Assembly (NCBI RefSeq): GCF_000482485.1
Contig: NZ_KI519437.1
Span: 258,899-322,898 of the forward strand
Length of the DNA: 64,000 bases
From: Paucisalibacillus globulus DSM 18846
Lineage (GTDB): Bacteria > Bacillota > Bacilli > Bacillales > Amphibacillaceae
Reading direction: 5' to 3'
Positions within the stretch are counted from its first letter, which is position 1, and each line of letters begins with the position of its first letter. The notes beneath the pieces are model-generated. The model did no database searches. It saw only the letters and a program-made list of their open reading frames with translations, and had not been told where the DNA came from. The translations under genes were made by a program, and so were the position numbers. Shown here one piece after another: positions 1-10,187 of this stretch.

Positions 1-1
1 T

Positions 2-706
2 TCAGGTTCTCCGTTCGCCCTACCTTCCGAGTTCAGATGGGAGAACTATGTAAAAGTATGGGAAGGTGGAATTGGTACATATTTTTGGAATAGTATTTGG
101 ATAACTTCAGTAGCGATTATTATTACTGTTCTGTTTGCAAGTATGGCCACTTTTGCGATTACTAGGATGAAATGGAAGCTAAGTAAGCCTGTATTAGGGT
201 TATTCATGGTTGGGCTAATGATTCCAATTCATTCTGCAATCATCCCATTGTTTAGTATGTTTTTAAATATAAATTTAATTGATAACCCATGGTCTATTGT
301 TATTACATACACAGCGTATAATCTACCAATTACCATTATGATACTGCTAGGATTTTATTACACGCTACCACGAGAAATAGAAGAAGCTGCCATCATCGAT
401 GGTTGCTCCATTAACCGCATGTTTTTTAAAATCATATTACCAATGACAGCACCGGTATTATCTACAACCGTTATCATTAATATGATCTACAATTGGAATG
501 AATTTGTGTTTGTTAATACGTTTATTAGTTCGGATGCATATAAAACGCTAACTGTCGGAATTCAAAATTTTATTGGCCAGTATATGACAGACTGGGGTGC
601 GATTGGTGCAACATTAATTATAAGTGTATTACCAATACTTTTAGCATTCCTCTTCTTCAGCAATAAAGTGGTCGAAGGAATTTCTGCAAGCGCTGTGAAA
701 GGATAG
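2..706 (+). CDS. Carbohydrate ABC transporter permease, MalG/LacG type (5' end outside window)
   Basis: The open frame runs in from the left edge, and the visible 234 residues are the C-terminal part of a membrane permease. Several hydrophobic helices are separated by a cytoplasmic EAA loop (EIEEAAIIDGCS, about visible residue 125), the contact site for the ATPase subunit in binding-protein-dependent sugar importers. The family is usually about 270-300 residues, so some 40-60 are missing. With xylA and xylB close by, uptake of xylose or xylo-oligosaccharides is a reasonable inference, but the substrate cannot be read from the sequence. Its solute-binding protein and other permease would lie upstream of the window. 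Confidence 0.9.
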   Translation, partial: SGSPFALPSEFRWENYVKVWEGGIGTYFWNSIWITSVAIIITVLFASMATFAITRMKWKLSKPVLGLFMVGLMIPIHSAIIPLFSMFLNINLIDNPWSIVITYTAYNLPITIMILLGFYYTLPREIEEAAIIDGCSINRMFFKIILPMTAPVLSTTVIINMIYNWNEFVFVNTFISSDAYKTLTVGIQNFIGQYMTDWGAIGATLIISVLPILLAFLFFSNKVVEGISASAVKG

Positions 707-736
707 GAAATGTATACCTTGTTTTTAAAAAAAAGA

Positions 737-1369
737 TTAAGAAGTGGCTTTGTAATCTGCCTTTCTCTGTTCAACTTTGCGAAATGTGTGTAGGGAAAGC
801 CACATACAAATAAAGGCATAGACACTTCCGCCAAAGATAAACAATAGTGCAGGAATGAACATCACAAGAAAATAAGCTGATACTAAACAAACTAAGATTA
901 GAAAACCATTTATTGGATTTATAAGCATGATTAGAAATGCGTTTTTCAGTAATGGGAATACTTTTAAATCATAATGTACAAATGCGGGAAAAAGATAGAA
1001 TGAAAATAATATAAAAAGTAGCATAAATGAAAATAACGGAATCAATATCCAAGAATATGACTCATTCACAACGTATTGAATGAAGAAAAAATCAATTCCG
1101 ATTAGGGCAGTGATTAAAACGATAATGATTCCGACTCTATTACTCTTTATAAATTCACTCTTATAATGCGTCCAAAATGACTTGAAAATAGGGATATCGG
1201 GTTTCCCTAGTAACCACTCTCGTGTAACTGCAAACATTGCAATAGTAGAAGGGAAAAAGCCGAATATGATTCCCCCTAATATGGTAAAGAAGATCCACAG
1301 TAGATTAACGTAAGCGAGTCTAGTAATCCATTCTAATATGCTATAAATCTTACTACTAGTGTAATTCAT
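737..1369 (-). CDS. YesL-like membrane protein, DUF624 family
   Basis: A 210-residue very hydrophobic protein with about five predicted membrane helices, resembling the YesL/DUF624 family. That family is typically found beside carbohydrate ABC transporters and glycoside hydrolases; its biochemical role is unknown. It is convergent with the permease gene, with 30 bp between their stops. A strong Shine-Dalgarno (AAGGAGG on the minus strand, about 1379-1385) supports the ATG at 1369. Sugar-transport-associated function is inferred from context only. Confidence 0.8.
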   Translation of the reverse strand: MNYTSSKIYSILEWITRLAYVNLLWIFFTILGGIIFGFFPSTIAMFAVTREWLLGKPDIPIFKSFWTHYKSEFIKSNRVGIIIVLITALIGIDFFFIQYVVNESYSWILIPLFSFMLLFILFSFYLFPAFVHYDLKVFPLLKNAFLIMLINPINGFLILVCLVSAYFLVMFIPALLFIFGGSVYAFICMWLSLHTFRKVEQRKADYKATS

Positions 1370-1409
1370 GTATGTAACCTCCTTAATGGCTAGGTTGTGT
1401 TCATAGGTT

Positions 1410-1506
1410 TATTTTACATGAAGGATTCATATAAATATAGTAAATTTACGAAGTTTGTTTAATGGATGGATTAAGTTGCAAAATTTAAATTCTGGAGGTA
1501 AGTAGA
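1410..1506 (+). promoter_or_regulatory. xylA upstream region with possible XylR half-site
   Basis: The segment between the divergent yesL-like gene and xylA contains AAGTTTGTTTAA (about 1450-1461), resembling one half of the Bacillus xyl operator (GTTTGTTTAAACAACAAAC), but the second half is poorly matched. It also contains a short palindrome ATGAA-GGA-TTCAT (1420-1432). The xylA Shine-Dalgarno is CTGGAGGTAAG. No xylR gene is in the window. Operator identity is a weak inference. Confidence 0.3.
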
Positions 1507-2829
1507 ATGTCCTATTTCAAAACAATAAACAAAATAGCCTATGAAGGTCCATTATCTAAAAACCCTTATGCTTTCAAATTTTATAATCCGGATGAAAAAA
1601 TAGGGAATCGTACAATGGAAGAATTCTTACGGTTTGGAGTTGCATACTGGCATACATTTACTGAGGATTTATCCGATCCTTTTGGTCTAGGTACTGCGAT
1701 TCGGCCATGGGATAACTATACTGGCATGGATTTAGCAAAGGCAAGAGTGGAAGCTGCCTTTGAATTTTTTGAAAAATTAGGTGTTCCTTATTTTTGCTTT
1801 CACGATGTCGATATTGCACCAGAAGGAAGCACGTTAAGAGAATCAAATCAAAATTTAGATACGATTGTTGCATTAATTAAAGATTATATGAAGGATAGCA
1901 AAACAAAATTATTATGGAACACCGTGAATAATTTTACGCATCCACGCTTTGTGCATGGTGCTGCGTCATCAAATAATGCGGATGTTTTTGCGTATTCTGC
2001 AGCAAAAGTTAAAAAGGGTTTAGAGATTGGAAAAGAGCTAGGAGCTGAAAACTATGTATTCTGGGGTGGTCGTGAAGGATATGAATCACTGCTTAATACA
2101 GATATGAAGCTGGAATTAGATAATCTTGGCCGTTTCTTCCATATGGCAGTAGACTATGCAAAAGAAATTGGTTTTGATGGACAATTCTTAATTGAACCTA
2201 AACCAAAGGAACCTACGACACATCAATACGACTTTGATGTTGCTAGTGGGTATGCATTTCTGCAACATTATGATCTCCATGAACAATTTAAATTTAATAT
2301 AGAAGCGAACCATGCCACGCTTGCTGGTCATACCTTTGAACATGAACTTCGATATGCACGAGTAAATGGAATGTTAGGCTCTGTGGATGCAAATCAAGGA
2401 CATCCTTTATTAGGATGGGATACGGATGAGTTTCCATCAGATTTATATACTACAACTCTAGCAATGTATGAAATTATTAAAAATGGTGGTCTTGGCCGTG
2501 GTGGACTAAACTTTGATGCAAAGGTTCGGCGTGGTTCCTTTACGCCTGAGGATTTATTCCATGCTCATATTGCTGGTATGGATAGCTTTGCAGTTGGTCT
2601 AAAGGTTGCCCAGCGATTAATTGATGACAAGGTATTCGATAATTTTATTGAGGATCGTTATAGCAGTTTTAAAGAAGGTATCGGCCTTGATATCGTGGAG
2701 AATAAAGCAGATTTCCGACAATTAGAAGCTCATGCATTAGGATTAACAGAAATTAAGCATACATCCGGTCGATTAGAATTAATCAAGGCAACCATTAATC
2801 AATATTTATTAACGATATACGCTGAATAG
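1507..2829 (+). CDS. xylA: Xylose isomerase
   Basis: Converts D-xylose to D-xylulose in the cytoplasm with two divalent metals. At 440 residues it has the length of class II xylose isomerases. Visible signatures are [11 protein letters not shown] (catalytic H99 and D102), the metal-ligand segment IEPKPKEPT (E230, K232), [15 protein letters not shown] and the metal site [17 protein letters not shown]. The ATG is preceded by GGAGGT about 8 bases upstream. xylB follows 49 bp downstream with no terminator between, so the two probably form a xylose-use operon feeding the pentose phosphate pathway. Confidence 0.98.
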   Translation: MSYFKTINKIAYEGPLSKNPYAFKFYNPDEKIGNRTMEEFLRFGVAYWHTFTEDLSDPFGLGTAIRPWDNYTGMDLAKARVEAAFEFFEKLGVPYFCFHDVDIAPEGSTLRESNQNLDTIVALIKDYMKDSKTKLLWNTVNNFTHPRFVHGAASSNNADVFAYSAAKVKKGLEIGKELGAENYVFWGGREGYESLLNTDMKLELDNLGRFFHMAVDYAKEIGFDGQFLIEPKPKEPTTHQYDFDVASGYAFLQHYDLHEQFKFNIEANHATLAGHTFEHELRYARVNGMLGSVDANQGHPLLGWDTDEFPSDLYTTTLAMYEIIKNGGLGRGGLNFDAKVRRGSFTPEDLFHAHIAGMDSFAVGLKVAQRLIDDKVFDNFIEDRYSSFKEGIGLDIVENKADFRQLEAHALGLTEIKHTSGRLELIKATINQYLLTIYAE

Positions 2830-2878
2830 TAATGTAATAGTCAGGGGGACAGTCCCCCTATAGTAATGAGGTGCTGCC

Positions 2879-4378
2879 ATGAAATATGTAATTGGTATTG
2901 ATTTAGGAACAAGTTCGGTGAAAATTATACTCGTTAATCAGTTGGGAATAGTTATAGATGAAGTCTCTAAAACATACCCTTTGATTCAAGAAAGGTCTGG
3001 ATATAGTGAACAAAACCCTGAGGACTGGGTACATCAGACAATCGATGGCTTGGCAGATATACTAAAAAGATTTGATGGAGATCGTGAAGAAATAGAAGGA
3101 ATTAGTTTTTCAGGACAGATGCACGGCCTTGTATTACTTGATGCACAACAGAAGGTATTACGAAATGCAATTCTTTGGAATGATACAAGAACAACTGTTG
3201 AATGTCAGGACATTTATGATGCGGTTGGTGAAGAACGGTTACTGGAGATTACGAAGAATCCGGCATTAGAGGGATTTACATTACCAAAGCTCCTATGGGT
3301 GAAAAAGCATGAGCCGGATATTTTTCGAAAGGTTAGCAATTTTATTTTGCCAAAAGACTATGTTCGCTACAGACTTACTGGGCAGTTGCACATGGAATAT
3401 TCAGATGCAGCAGGAACATTATTGTTAAATGTTAGTGATAAAACATGGAGTAGGGAAATATGCGACATGATTAATGTTGATATAGAGCTTTGTCCACCTT
3501 TAGTTGAATCCCATCAACAGGTAGGGATGATTCTAGAAGATATTGCAAATAAAACGGGATTATCTCCATCAACTAAAGTATTTGCAGGTGGTGCAGATAA
3601 CGCTTGTGGTGCAATTGGTGCAGGCATATTAGAGGATGGAAAAACATTATGTAGCATAGGTACTTCTGGTGTTGTTCTTTCTTATGAGGCTAGTCAAGAG
3701 AAGGACTTCGAGGGAAGAGTTCATTATTTTAACCATGGTATGACGGATGCTTATTATACTATGGGCGTGACACTTGCAGCAGGGTATAGCTTAACATGGT
3801 TTAAAGATGTTTTTGCGAGTAATGAATCATTTGAGGAAATACTTGAGGGTGTTGGTTCTGTTCCGGTAGGATCTAATGGATTAGTATTTACACCGTATAT
3901 TGTTGGAGAAAGAACCCCACATGCGGATGCAACTATTCGTGCAAGTTTTGTAGGAATGGATAGTTCACATGAGCGTAAACACTTTATCCGTTCTGTACTA
4001 GAAGGAATAACATTTTCCTTAAATGAGTCTATAGAAATATTTAGGCAAAGTGGGAAAAGGATTGACACCATCATATCGATTGGTGGTGGTGCGAAGAATG
4101 ATGAGTGGCTTCAAATACAGGCAGACATTTTTAATGCAACAATGGTACGACTTAGCAGTGAACAAGGGCCAGGAATGGGAGCAGCAATGCTTGCAGCATA
4201 TGGAAGCGGCTGGTTTGATTCATTAAGGGATTGTGCAGAGCAATTCTTAATAGAGGAACATACAGTTACTCCAATTCCAGAAAATGTAGTGAAATATAAG
4301 GAGTTATTTACGCTATATAAAGAGGTTTATAGGAAAACCAAGGAATTAAATAATCGATTAGCAATGTTTCGAAGTTAA
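2879..4378 (+). CDS. xylB: Xylulokinase
   Basis: Phosphorylates D-xylulose to xylulose 5-phosphate with ATP; FGGY carbohydrate kinase family. At 499 residues it is full length. The N-terminal phosphate-binding loop DLGTSSVK (residues 8-15), the substrate motif SGQMHGLVLLD, LWNDTRT and the second-domain GGADNACGAIGAG are all present, as is the C-terminal ATP-binding GGGAKN. It lies directly behind xylA and ends at a strong bidirectional-type hairpin, which marks the end of the xylAB transcript. Confidence 0.98.
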   Translation: MKYVIGIDLGTSSVKIILVNQLGIVIDEVSKTYPLIQERSGYSEQNPEDWVHQTIDGLADILKRFDGDREEIEGISFSGQMHGLVLLDAQQKVLRNAILWNDTRTTVECQDIYDAVGEERLLEITKNPALEGFTLPKLLWVKKHEPDIFRKVSNFILPKDYVRYRLTGQLHMEYSDAAGTLLLNVSDKTWSREICDMINVDIELCPPLVESHQQVGMILEDIANKTGLSPSTKVFAGGADNACGAIGAGILEDGKTLCSIGTSGVVLSYEASQEKDFEGRVHYFNHGMTDAYYTMGVTLAAGYSLTWFKDVFASNESFEEILEGVGSVPVGSNGLVFTPYIVGERTPHADATIRASFVGMDSSHERKHFIRSVLEGITFSLNESIEIFRQSGKRIDTIISIGGGAKNDEWLQIQADIFNATMVRLSSEQGPGMGAAMLAAYGSGWFDSLRDCAEQFLIEEHTVTPIPENVVKYKELFTLYKEVYRKTKELNNRLAMFRS

Positions 4379-4380
4379 AG

Positions 4381-4420
4381 AAAGAACAAAGGCTATGGGA
4401 TAGCCTTTGTTCTTTCTTTT
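4381..4420 (+). terminator. Rho-independent terminator after xylB
   Basis: A perfect 15-bp stem (4381-4395 with 4401-4415) around a 5-base loop, followed by CTTTT. It lies between the convergent xylB and yaaH-like genes and could stop transcription from both. Confidence 0.9.
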
Positions 4421-4526
4421 GACTTTAAGTAGTACCATTATGTCTTAAAAGTAACTATAGTACGATGAAGATAAACCTCATCCGTATTCAAGTTCATATC
4501 TAATAAAATGGTTAAGGCCTTTCACC

Positions 4527-5816
4527 TCACCCTGACTTCTTCACGATATTAAAGTTATCTTGTAGTAATAACCAATTTTGTGGGAAAGCAAGCCCTAGCT
4601 TCCAGTAACTAATGCCACGTAATTCGAGTTCCTTAATCATGTCAAACTTAGCTTGTATCGAGCGTGCATCTTCAAACCAAACCTCATGCTGTTTACCTTC
4701 ATTCCAGTAATTAAAAAATGGCGCTTGGGCTGTTGTATTGTACTGAATGGCAGCATTATGCTCTCTAGCAAGTGTAATAGCTTGCTGCGGGCTTACAGCA
4801 CGCGCATATTGTCCACCTGGAACAAAAGGAAGTGTCCAATCATAACCATATAAATTTTGACCTAATAATATTTTACTTGCAGGCATCTCAGTTAGGGCGT
4901 AATTTACTACCCGGCGGACCTGATCAATTGGTGATACTGCCATAGCAGGGCCCCCACTATAGCCCCATTCATAGGTCATAAGAACAACGAAGTCTGCTAC
5001 TGCCCCGATTGCCCCATAATCATGTGCTTCATACCACGCACCCTCTTGCGTTGCGCTTACCTTAGGTGCAAGTGCAACGGACATTAGAAGACCTTCCGCA
5101 GATAAACGTTCCTTTGCTTTGGCTAAAAATGTACTATAGGCATCCCGGTCCTCAGGAGGCAAAAATTCAAAATCAAAATGGACATCAGTAAAGCCAACCT
5201 GATGGGCAGTGTTTACAATATTGTCTAGTAATCTATTTTGTACCTCTTGAACGGTAACGACAATATGCCCAAGCTCTGCACTAAAAGCTCCTTCTTCAAG
5301 CGTTGTAACAACCATCATTAGATTGGCATTGTTGGCATCAGCGATTTCCTTGAATTTATTTAGAGGTGGAGCAGCCAAGCTTCCATCTCGATTAACTTGG
5401 TAACTAAAAGGTGCAAGGTAAGTTAAATAAGGAGTATTTTTTCTTGCAGCGTTTTCCAAAGCCTCAGAAACAGTTCCACCAATAGGTTCGATATAGGCAT
5501 TGGAGATAATATCCCGTTTTGGTCTAGGTGGTATATATAATCGTAACCCAACATTAAGTGGACTGTTTACTGGGATATTATTTATCCTAGCGAGTTCTTG
5601 ATAGGATATTCCAAACCGTGCAGCAATTGAAAATAAACTATCTCCCGGTTGAACAAAATAAAAGCTCCCTACAATTGGGATAACTAATGCTTGCCCAACA
5701 ACAAGCTGGTTTGGAGCATCTAATTCATTTGCATTACTTATTGCATCAACGGTTGTACCGTATGTACCAGCAATGGAAAATAGAGAGTCCCCCTGTGCGA
5801 CAACATGAATTTGCAT
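4527..5816 (-). CDS. yaaH: LysM plus glycoside hydrolase 18 protein, YaaH/SleL type
   Basis: A 429-residue protein with two N-terminal LysM domains (about residues 2-46 and 52-96, each with the GDSLFSIA core) followed by a GH18-type catalytic domain. The active-site strand reads DVHFDFEF, with the glutamate as likely proton donor. YaaH/SleL proteins are cortical-fragment N-acetylglucosaminidases deposited on the spore and used in germination; LysM domains bind peptidoglycan. There is no signal peptide, as usual for spore-coat-delivered members. The ATG has a strong Shine-Dalgarno (AAGGAGGGAG). It occupies the same position beside tadA as in B. subtilis. Confidence 0.93.
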   Translation of the reverse strand: MQIHVVAQGDSLFSIAGTYGTTVDAISNANELDAPNQLVVGQALVIPIVGSFYFVQPGDSLFSIAARFGISYQELARINNIPVNSPLNVGLRLYIPPRPKRDIISNAYIEPIGGTVSEALENAARKNTPYLTYLAPFSYQVNRDGSLAAPPLNKFKEIADANNANLMMVVTTLEEGAFSAELGHIVVTVQEVQNRLLDNIVNTAHQVGFTDVHFDFEFLPPEDRDAYSTFLAKAKERLSAEGLLMSVALAPKVSATQEGAWYEAHDYGAIGAVADFVVLMTYEWGYSGGPAMAVSPIDQVRRVVNYALTEMPASKILLGQNLYGYDWTLPFVPGGQYARAVSPQQAITLAREHNAAIQYNTTAQAPFFNYWNEGKQHEVWFEDARSIQAKFDMIKELELRGISYWKLGLAFPQNWLLLQDNFNIVKKSG

Positions 5817-5915
5817 ATTCTCCCTCCTTAAAAATCAGATTCAAGTCAAAACTTGAATTCATGACTAATGTCTCTATATACAAATTTATGAAGGGAGCAT
5901 GTAAGTTATGTCTAT

Positions 5916-6449
5916 TTAAATCGGGGTGATTTTTGCTTTCATTACAGATTCCATTAAATAAAGTGCATAATCATTCCCGTTCTTCTCTTCTGAAGCCATA
6001 CAATTTTTTGGTATATGCATCGCAAATTTATGCATATAAGCATCTTTTGCAGTGAATAGTACACAAATATCTCCTGCAATTCCGGCTAATATAAGGGTTG
6101 TTTTCCCTAACTCGTCTAAAAGTGATTTGAGTGGAGTTTGAAAAAAGGCTGAATGCTGTGGTTTAATAAAAAAGAAATCATTTGCTGTTGGTTTTATTTG
6201 TTCGATCATATGGTTATTCATTTCATTTGTACAATGCTTTACAATGGAATGGGCATCTGTTTGCCATAAACCATAATGGTCATTTACATAAATTACTGGA
6301 AGTTGATATTCTCTTGCAACATGACGTAGTTTGATAAGGTTTGGCAAAATTTCTTCTGTGTGAGAGCGTAATTTCTCGCCTCCATCAAATTGAAAATCAT
6401 TAATTAAATCGATAAATATAATGGCAGTTTTAGCAAATTGATCTTCCAA
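5916..6449 (-). CDS. yaaI: Isochorismatase-family cysteine hydrolase
   Basis: A 177-residue single-domain hydrolase of the isochorismatase-like fold. The N-terminal AIIFIDLINDF carries the catalytic aspartate, and LAGIAGDICVLFTAKDA carries the nucleophilic cysteine. The substrate of the YaaI subgroup is not established, so the name is positional. The start is a TTG at 6447-6449 with AGGAGG on the minus strand about 10 bases upstream; no ATG lies near. It is divergent from tadA. Confidence 0.88.
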   Translation of the reverse strand: MEDQFAKTAIIFIDLINDFQFDGGEKLRSHTEEILPNLIKLRHVAREYQLPVIYVNDHYGLWQTDAHSIVKHCTNEMNNHMIEQIKPTANDFFFIKPQHSAFFQTPLKSLLDELGKTTLILAGIAGDICVLFTAKDAYMHKFAMHIPKNCMASEEKNGNDYALYLMESVMKAKITPI

Positions 6450-6503
6450 ATGATGTACACCTCCTATAGGCTATGAATTAATAGTATTAATAAATTGAAA
6501 TAG

Positions 6504-6989
<486 letters not shown>

Positions 6990-7017
6990 ATATTCAACCA
7001 TCATTAGTGGCTGTCCA

Positions 7018-7045
7018 TTGATTTTTTCTCGTATCATGTTATAAT
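7018..7045 (+). promoter_or_regulatory. SigA-type promoter of the SRP RNA
   Basis: TTGATT (7018-7023), a 16-bp spacer and a perfect TATAAT (7040-7045) place the start about 7-9 bases before the mature 5' end of the SRP RNA. Confidence 0.75.
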
Positions 7046-7053
7046 AAATATTA

Positions 7054-7320
7054 CCGTGCTAGGCGGGGAGGTAGCGGTGCCCTGTACTCGCAATCCGCTG
7101 TAGCGAGGCTGAATCCCCATCACGAGGTGGATGACCGTGTGGTCTGCCTCAAGGGATTGGTGTTGACGTTTAGGTCCTGCGCAACAGAGACCCACGAACC
7201 CTGTCAGGTCCGGAAGGAAGCAGCAGTAAGTGGATATCTCTGTGTGCCGCAGGGTCACCTAAACCGAGCCATGAACTTGAGTAACGCATGGGGTCATTTC
7301 ATCGACGGTGGGTGCACGGC
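7054..7320 (+). ncRNA. ffs: Signal recognition particle RNA, large Bacillus type (scRNA)
   Basis: About 267 nt. The 5' CCGTGC pairs with the 3' GCACGG to close the long helix. The conserved domain IV tetraloop region GTCAGGTCCGGAAGGAAGCA (about 7203-7222), bound by Ffh, is intact. The 5' half contains the Alu-like domain typical of Bacillus SRP RNA. A promoter lies just upstream and a terminator just downstream. It is located between tadA and dnaX, its usual Bacillaceae position. It targets membrane and secretory proteins to the translocon. Confidence 0.96.
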
Positions 7321-7336
7321 ATACATACTTTAATGT

Positions 7337-7366
7337 AAAACCTCTTGTTTATACAAGAGGTTTTGT
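7337..7366 (+). terminator. Rho-independent terminator of the SRP RNA
   Basis: An 11-bp stem AAAACCTCTTG / CAAGAGGTTTT (7337-7347 with 7354-7364) with a 6-base loop, ending in TTTTG. Confidence 0.85.
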
Positions 7367-7438
7367 CGTACTTCATATTTTACCGCTAACAAAATCCCAT
7401 GAATTAATGAACATTCCACAATTTCTTTTTCATTATCA

Positions 7439-7467
7439 TTCACATTCCACACTAAAATCGGTATAAT
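7439..7467 (+). promoter_or_regulatory. Probable SigA promoter of dnaX-ebfC-recR
   Basis: TTCACA (7439-7444), a 17-bp spacer and TATAAT (7462-7467), 30 bases before the dnaX ATG. The segment from 7367 to here holds nothing else recognisable. Confidence 0.6.
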
Positions 7468-7496
7468 TAGGTAGAAATCAATGAGGGGAATCAATT

Positions 7497-9182
7497 ATGA
7501 GCTATCAAGCATTGTATCGCACATGGCGTCCGAGAACTTTTGAGGATGTTGTTGGTCAAAGTCATATAACACGAACACTTCAAAATGCGATTGTTCAGGA
7601 AAAATTTTCGCATGCGTATTTATTTACTGGTCCACGTGGTACTGGTAAAACAAGTGCGGCCAAAATTTTTGCGCAAACAATTAACTGTGAACATGCTCCA
7701 GTAAAAGAGCCATGTAATGAATGTGCTGCATGTCTGGGCATTCGAGATGGTTCTATTTCTGATGTCATTGAAATTGACGCAGCATCAAATACGAGTGTAG
7801 ATGACATTCGTGAAATTCGCGAAAATGTAAAATATGCTTCCAGCGCTGTTCCATATAAGGTATACATCATTGATGAGGTCCATATGATTTCTGTTAATGC
7901 ATTTAACGCATTACTGAAAACATTAGAGGAGCCACCAAAGCATGTTGTGTTTATTTTAGCGACTACAGAGCCGCATAAAATACCATTAACAATTATTTCA
8001 CGCTGTCAACGATTCGATTTTAAACCGATTCCTAATCAAGCAATAGTTGAACGGATGCAGACAATTGTCGAGGCTGAAAGTGTTCCGGTATCTAAAGAAG
8101 CCTTTGATGCTGTAGCTTTAGCTGCTGAAGGTGGAATGCGTGACGCGTTAAGCATTCTGGATCAAGCGATTTCCTATAGTGAGGAACGTGTAGAACTAGA
8201 GGACGTTCTTGCTGTTACGGGTGGGGTTTCTCAAGAAATTCTAACTAATATTGTAGCATCCATGCACCAGAAGGATGTTCAATCAGCTTTAAAAATGCTC
8301 GATCAGCTTATTCAAAATGGGAAAGATCCAGCACGATTTATCTATGATATTATTTACTTCTTACGGGATTTATTGCTGTATAAAAGTGCACCATCTTTAG
8401 AGGGGATCTTAGAGAGAGCAATTATCGACGAAGATTTTCAAAAACTTACGTCTGCTGTTCCCGAAGAATGGATACAGCACGCAATTATGCAATTAAACCA
8501 ATGTCAACAAGAAATGAAATGGTCTAATAATCCAAAGGTCTTTATTGAAATTGCAATGATAACTATTTCGAATCGTTATGAAAGTACAAAGGAAATTACG
8601 GATGCTATTTCATCTGATGCTGTTATGCAACTAACCCAAAAGTTAGCCCATTTAGAAAAGGAAATTGCTACTTTAAAACAGGCACCTCCTTTAGTGGGCG
8701 GGCAAGCACCGCAGCCTGAAAAGAAAAGACAGCAACAAACAAAGTCTAAAAATAGTTATAAGATTCCATTTGAGCGAATTCGTAATGTGCTAAAAGAGGC
8801 ACAGAAACCAGCTTTGAAAGAAATTCAATCACAGTGGGCAAACTTTTTAAGTAAGCTCAAATCAACGAGTGCTCCAGCACATGCAACCATTCAGGATGCA
8901 AAACCTGCTGCAGCATCTGATTCATCTCTTGTTGTAGCATTTAAATATGAAATACATTGTTCGCTTTTTATGGATAATCGTGAACTAGTAGAATCTATAT
9001 TAACAAGTGTACTAAATAAAACGTTAACCATTATTCCGATACCGAATCAGGATTGGCAAGAACTTCGGAATGAATATATAAAAAATCAAGAACCATCTAA
9101 TAGTGGAGAGCAAACTGGAGACCCAGTAGTGGAAGAAGCAAGAAAGCTTTTTGGGGATGACTTGATTGAAATACATGACTAA
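7497..9182 (+). CDS. dnaX: DNA polymerase III subunits gamma/tau
   Basis: Clamp-loader ATPase and replisome organiser, 561 residues. An AAA+ domain carries Walker A GPRGTGKTS (residues 45-53), four zinc-ligand cysteines (C64, C73, C76, C79) and Walker B IIDEVHM. Domain III follows, then a Pro/Ala/Gln linker and a C-terminal tau region, close to the 563-residue B. subtilis protein. SD GAGGGG lies before the ATG. It is co-directional with ebfC and recR, 30 bp and about 400 bp further on. I did not see a programmed frameshift slip site. Confidence 0.98.
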   Translation: MSYQALYRTWRPRTFEDVVGQSHITRTLQNAIVQEKFSHAYLFTGPRGTGKTSAAKIFAQTINCEHAPVKEPCNECAACLGIRDGSISDVIEIDAASNTSVDDIREIRENVKYASSAVPYKVYIIDEVHMISVNAFNALLKTLEEPPKHVVFILATTEPHKIPLTIISRCQRFDFKPIPNQAIVERMQTIVEAESVPVSKEAFDAVALAAEGGMRDALSILDQAISYSEERVELEDVLAVTGGVSQEILTNIVASMHQKDVQSALKMLDQLIQNGKDPARFIYDIIYFLRDLLLYKSAPSLEGILERAIIDEDFQKLTSAVPEEWIQHAIMQLNQCQQEMKWSNNPKVFIEIAMITISNRYESTKEITDAISSDAVMQLTQKLAHLEKEIATLKQAPPLVGGQAPQPEKKRQQQTKSKNSYKIPFERIRNVLKEAQKPALKEIQSQWANFLSKLKSTSAPAHATIQDAKPAAASDSSLVVAFKYEIHCSLFMDNRELVESILTSVLNKTLTIIPIPNQDWQELRNEYIKNQEPSNSGEQTGDPVVEEARKLFGDDLIEIHD

Positions 9183-9212
9183 ATAAATTCAAATTTAAAG
9201 GAGGCGTTTTCC

Positions 9213-9533
9213 ATGAAAGGTATGGGAAATATGGGAAATATGATGAAACAAATGCAAAAAATGCAAAAGAAAATGATGCAGGCACAAGACGAATTATTTG
9301 AAATGGTATTTGAAGCTTCTGCTGGTGGTGGAATGGTCACTATAAAAGCAAATGGTAAAAAAGAAATTCTTGATGTAGAAATTAAAGAAGAAGTTGTTGA
9401 TCCAGATGATATCGATATGCTACAGGATTTAATTCTTGCAGCAACAAATGATGTATTAAAACAAGTTGACGATAAAACAAATGCAACAATGGGTCAATTT
9501 ACAAAAGGATTAAATATGCCAGGAATGTTTTAA
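9213..9533 (+). CDS. ebfC: Nucleoid-associated protein YbaB/EbfC family
   Basis: A 106-residue DNA-binding protein of the YbaB/EbfC family (YaaK in B. subtilis). It has a Met/Gln/Lys-rich N-terminal helix and the conserved core [18 protein letters not shown]. These dimeric proteins bind DNA and are almost always encoded between dnaX and recR, as here. A strong SD (AAAGGAGG) precedes the ATG. Its exact role in Bacillaceae is not established. Confidence 0.96.
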   Translation: MKGMGNMGNMMKQMQKMQKKMMQAQDELFEMVFEASAGGGMVTIKANGKKEILDVEIKEEVVDPDDIDMLQDLILAATNDVLKQVDDKTNATMGQFTKGLNMPGMF

Positions 9534-9586
9534 TCTGTCTAACTTCAGGTGAAGACGACATACGCTTTTCGAAAGGGGAAGGCACC

Positions 9587-10183
9587 ATGTATTATCCAGA
9601 ACCAATTTCCAAGCTGATTGACAGCTTTACAAAATTGCCAGGTATTGGGCCGAAGACGGCTGTTCGTCTGGCTTTTTTTGTGTTAAATATGAAAGATGAT
9701 GATGTACTTGAATTTGCTAATTCTCTTGTCAATGCAAAACGTGAATTAACACATTGCTCGGTTTGTGGTCATATTACTGATCAAGACCCATGCGCAATAT
9801 GCTCTGATAATACAAGAGATAACTCAGTAATTTGTGTCGTTCAAGATCCAAAGGACGTTATTGCCATGGAAAAAATGCGGGAATTCCATGGGAAGTATCA
9901 TGTACTCCACGGTGCAATCTCACCAATGGATGGAATTGGTCCGGAAGACATAAATGTTCCAGATTTGTTAAATCGTTTAAAAGACGATGAAGTGAATGAA
10001 ATTATCCTAGCAACAAACCCTAATATCGAGGGAGAAGCAACTGCGATGTATATTTCGCGTTTAGTAAAGCCTTCTGGTATCAAAACAACAAGGATTGCGC
10101 ATGGTTTACCGGTTGGTGGCGATTTAGAATATGCAGATGAGGTAACGTTATCGAAAGCATTAGAGGGTAGAAGAGAACTATAA
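9587..10183 (+). CDS. recR: Recombination mediator RecR
   Basis: A 198-residue protein that works with RecF and RecO to load RecA on gapped DNA. Domains in order are a helix-hairpin-helix ([14 protein letters not shown]), a C4 zinc finger (C57, C60, C69, C72 in [16 protein letters not shown]) and a Toprim domain with the [19 protein letters not shown] segment. Full length for the family. It is third in the dnaX-ebfC-recR cluster and has an SD GAAAGGGGAAGG. Confidence 0.98.
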   Translation: MYYPEPISKLIDSFTKLPGIGPKTAVRLAFFVLNMKDDDVLEFANSLVNAKRELTHCSVCGHITDQDPCAICSDNTRDNSVICVVQDPKDVIAMEKMREFHGKYHVLHGAISPMDGIGPEDINVPDLLNRLKDDEVNEIILATNPNIEGEATAMYISRLVKPSGIKTTRIAHGLPVGGDLEYADEVTLSKALEGRREL

Positions 10184-10187
10184 AAGA

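Noticed and set aside
7034-7333. Short open frames on both strands in 7034-7333
   Set aside because: They fall inside the SRP RNA gene, whose structure and conserved loop are clear.
8600-8760. Programmed frameshift site in dnaX
   Set aside because: No A-rich slip heptamer with a following hairpin was evident, and Bacillus dnaX is not known to use one.
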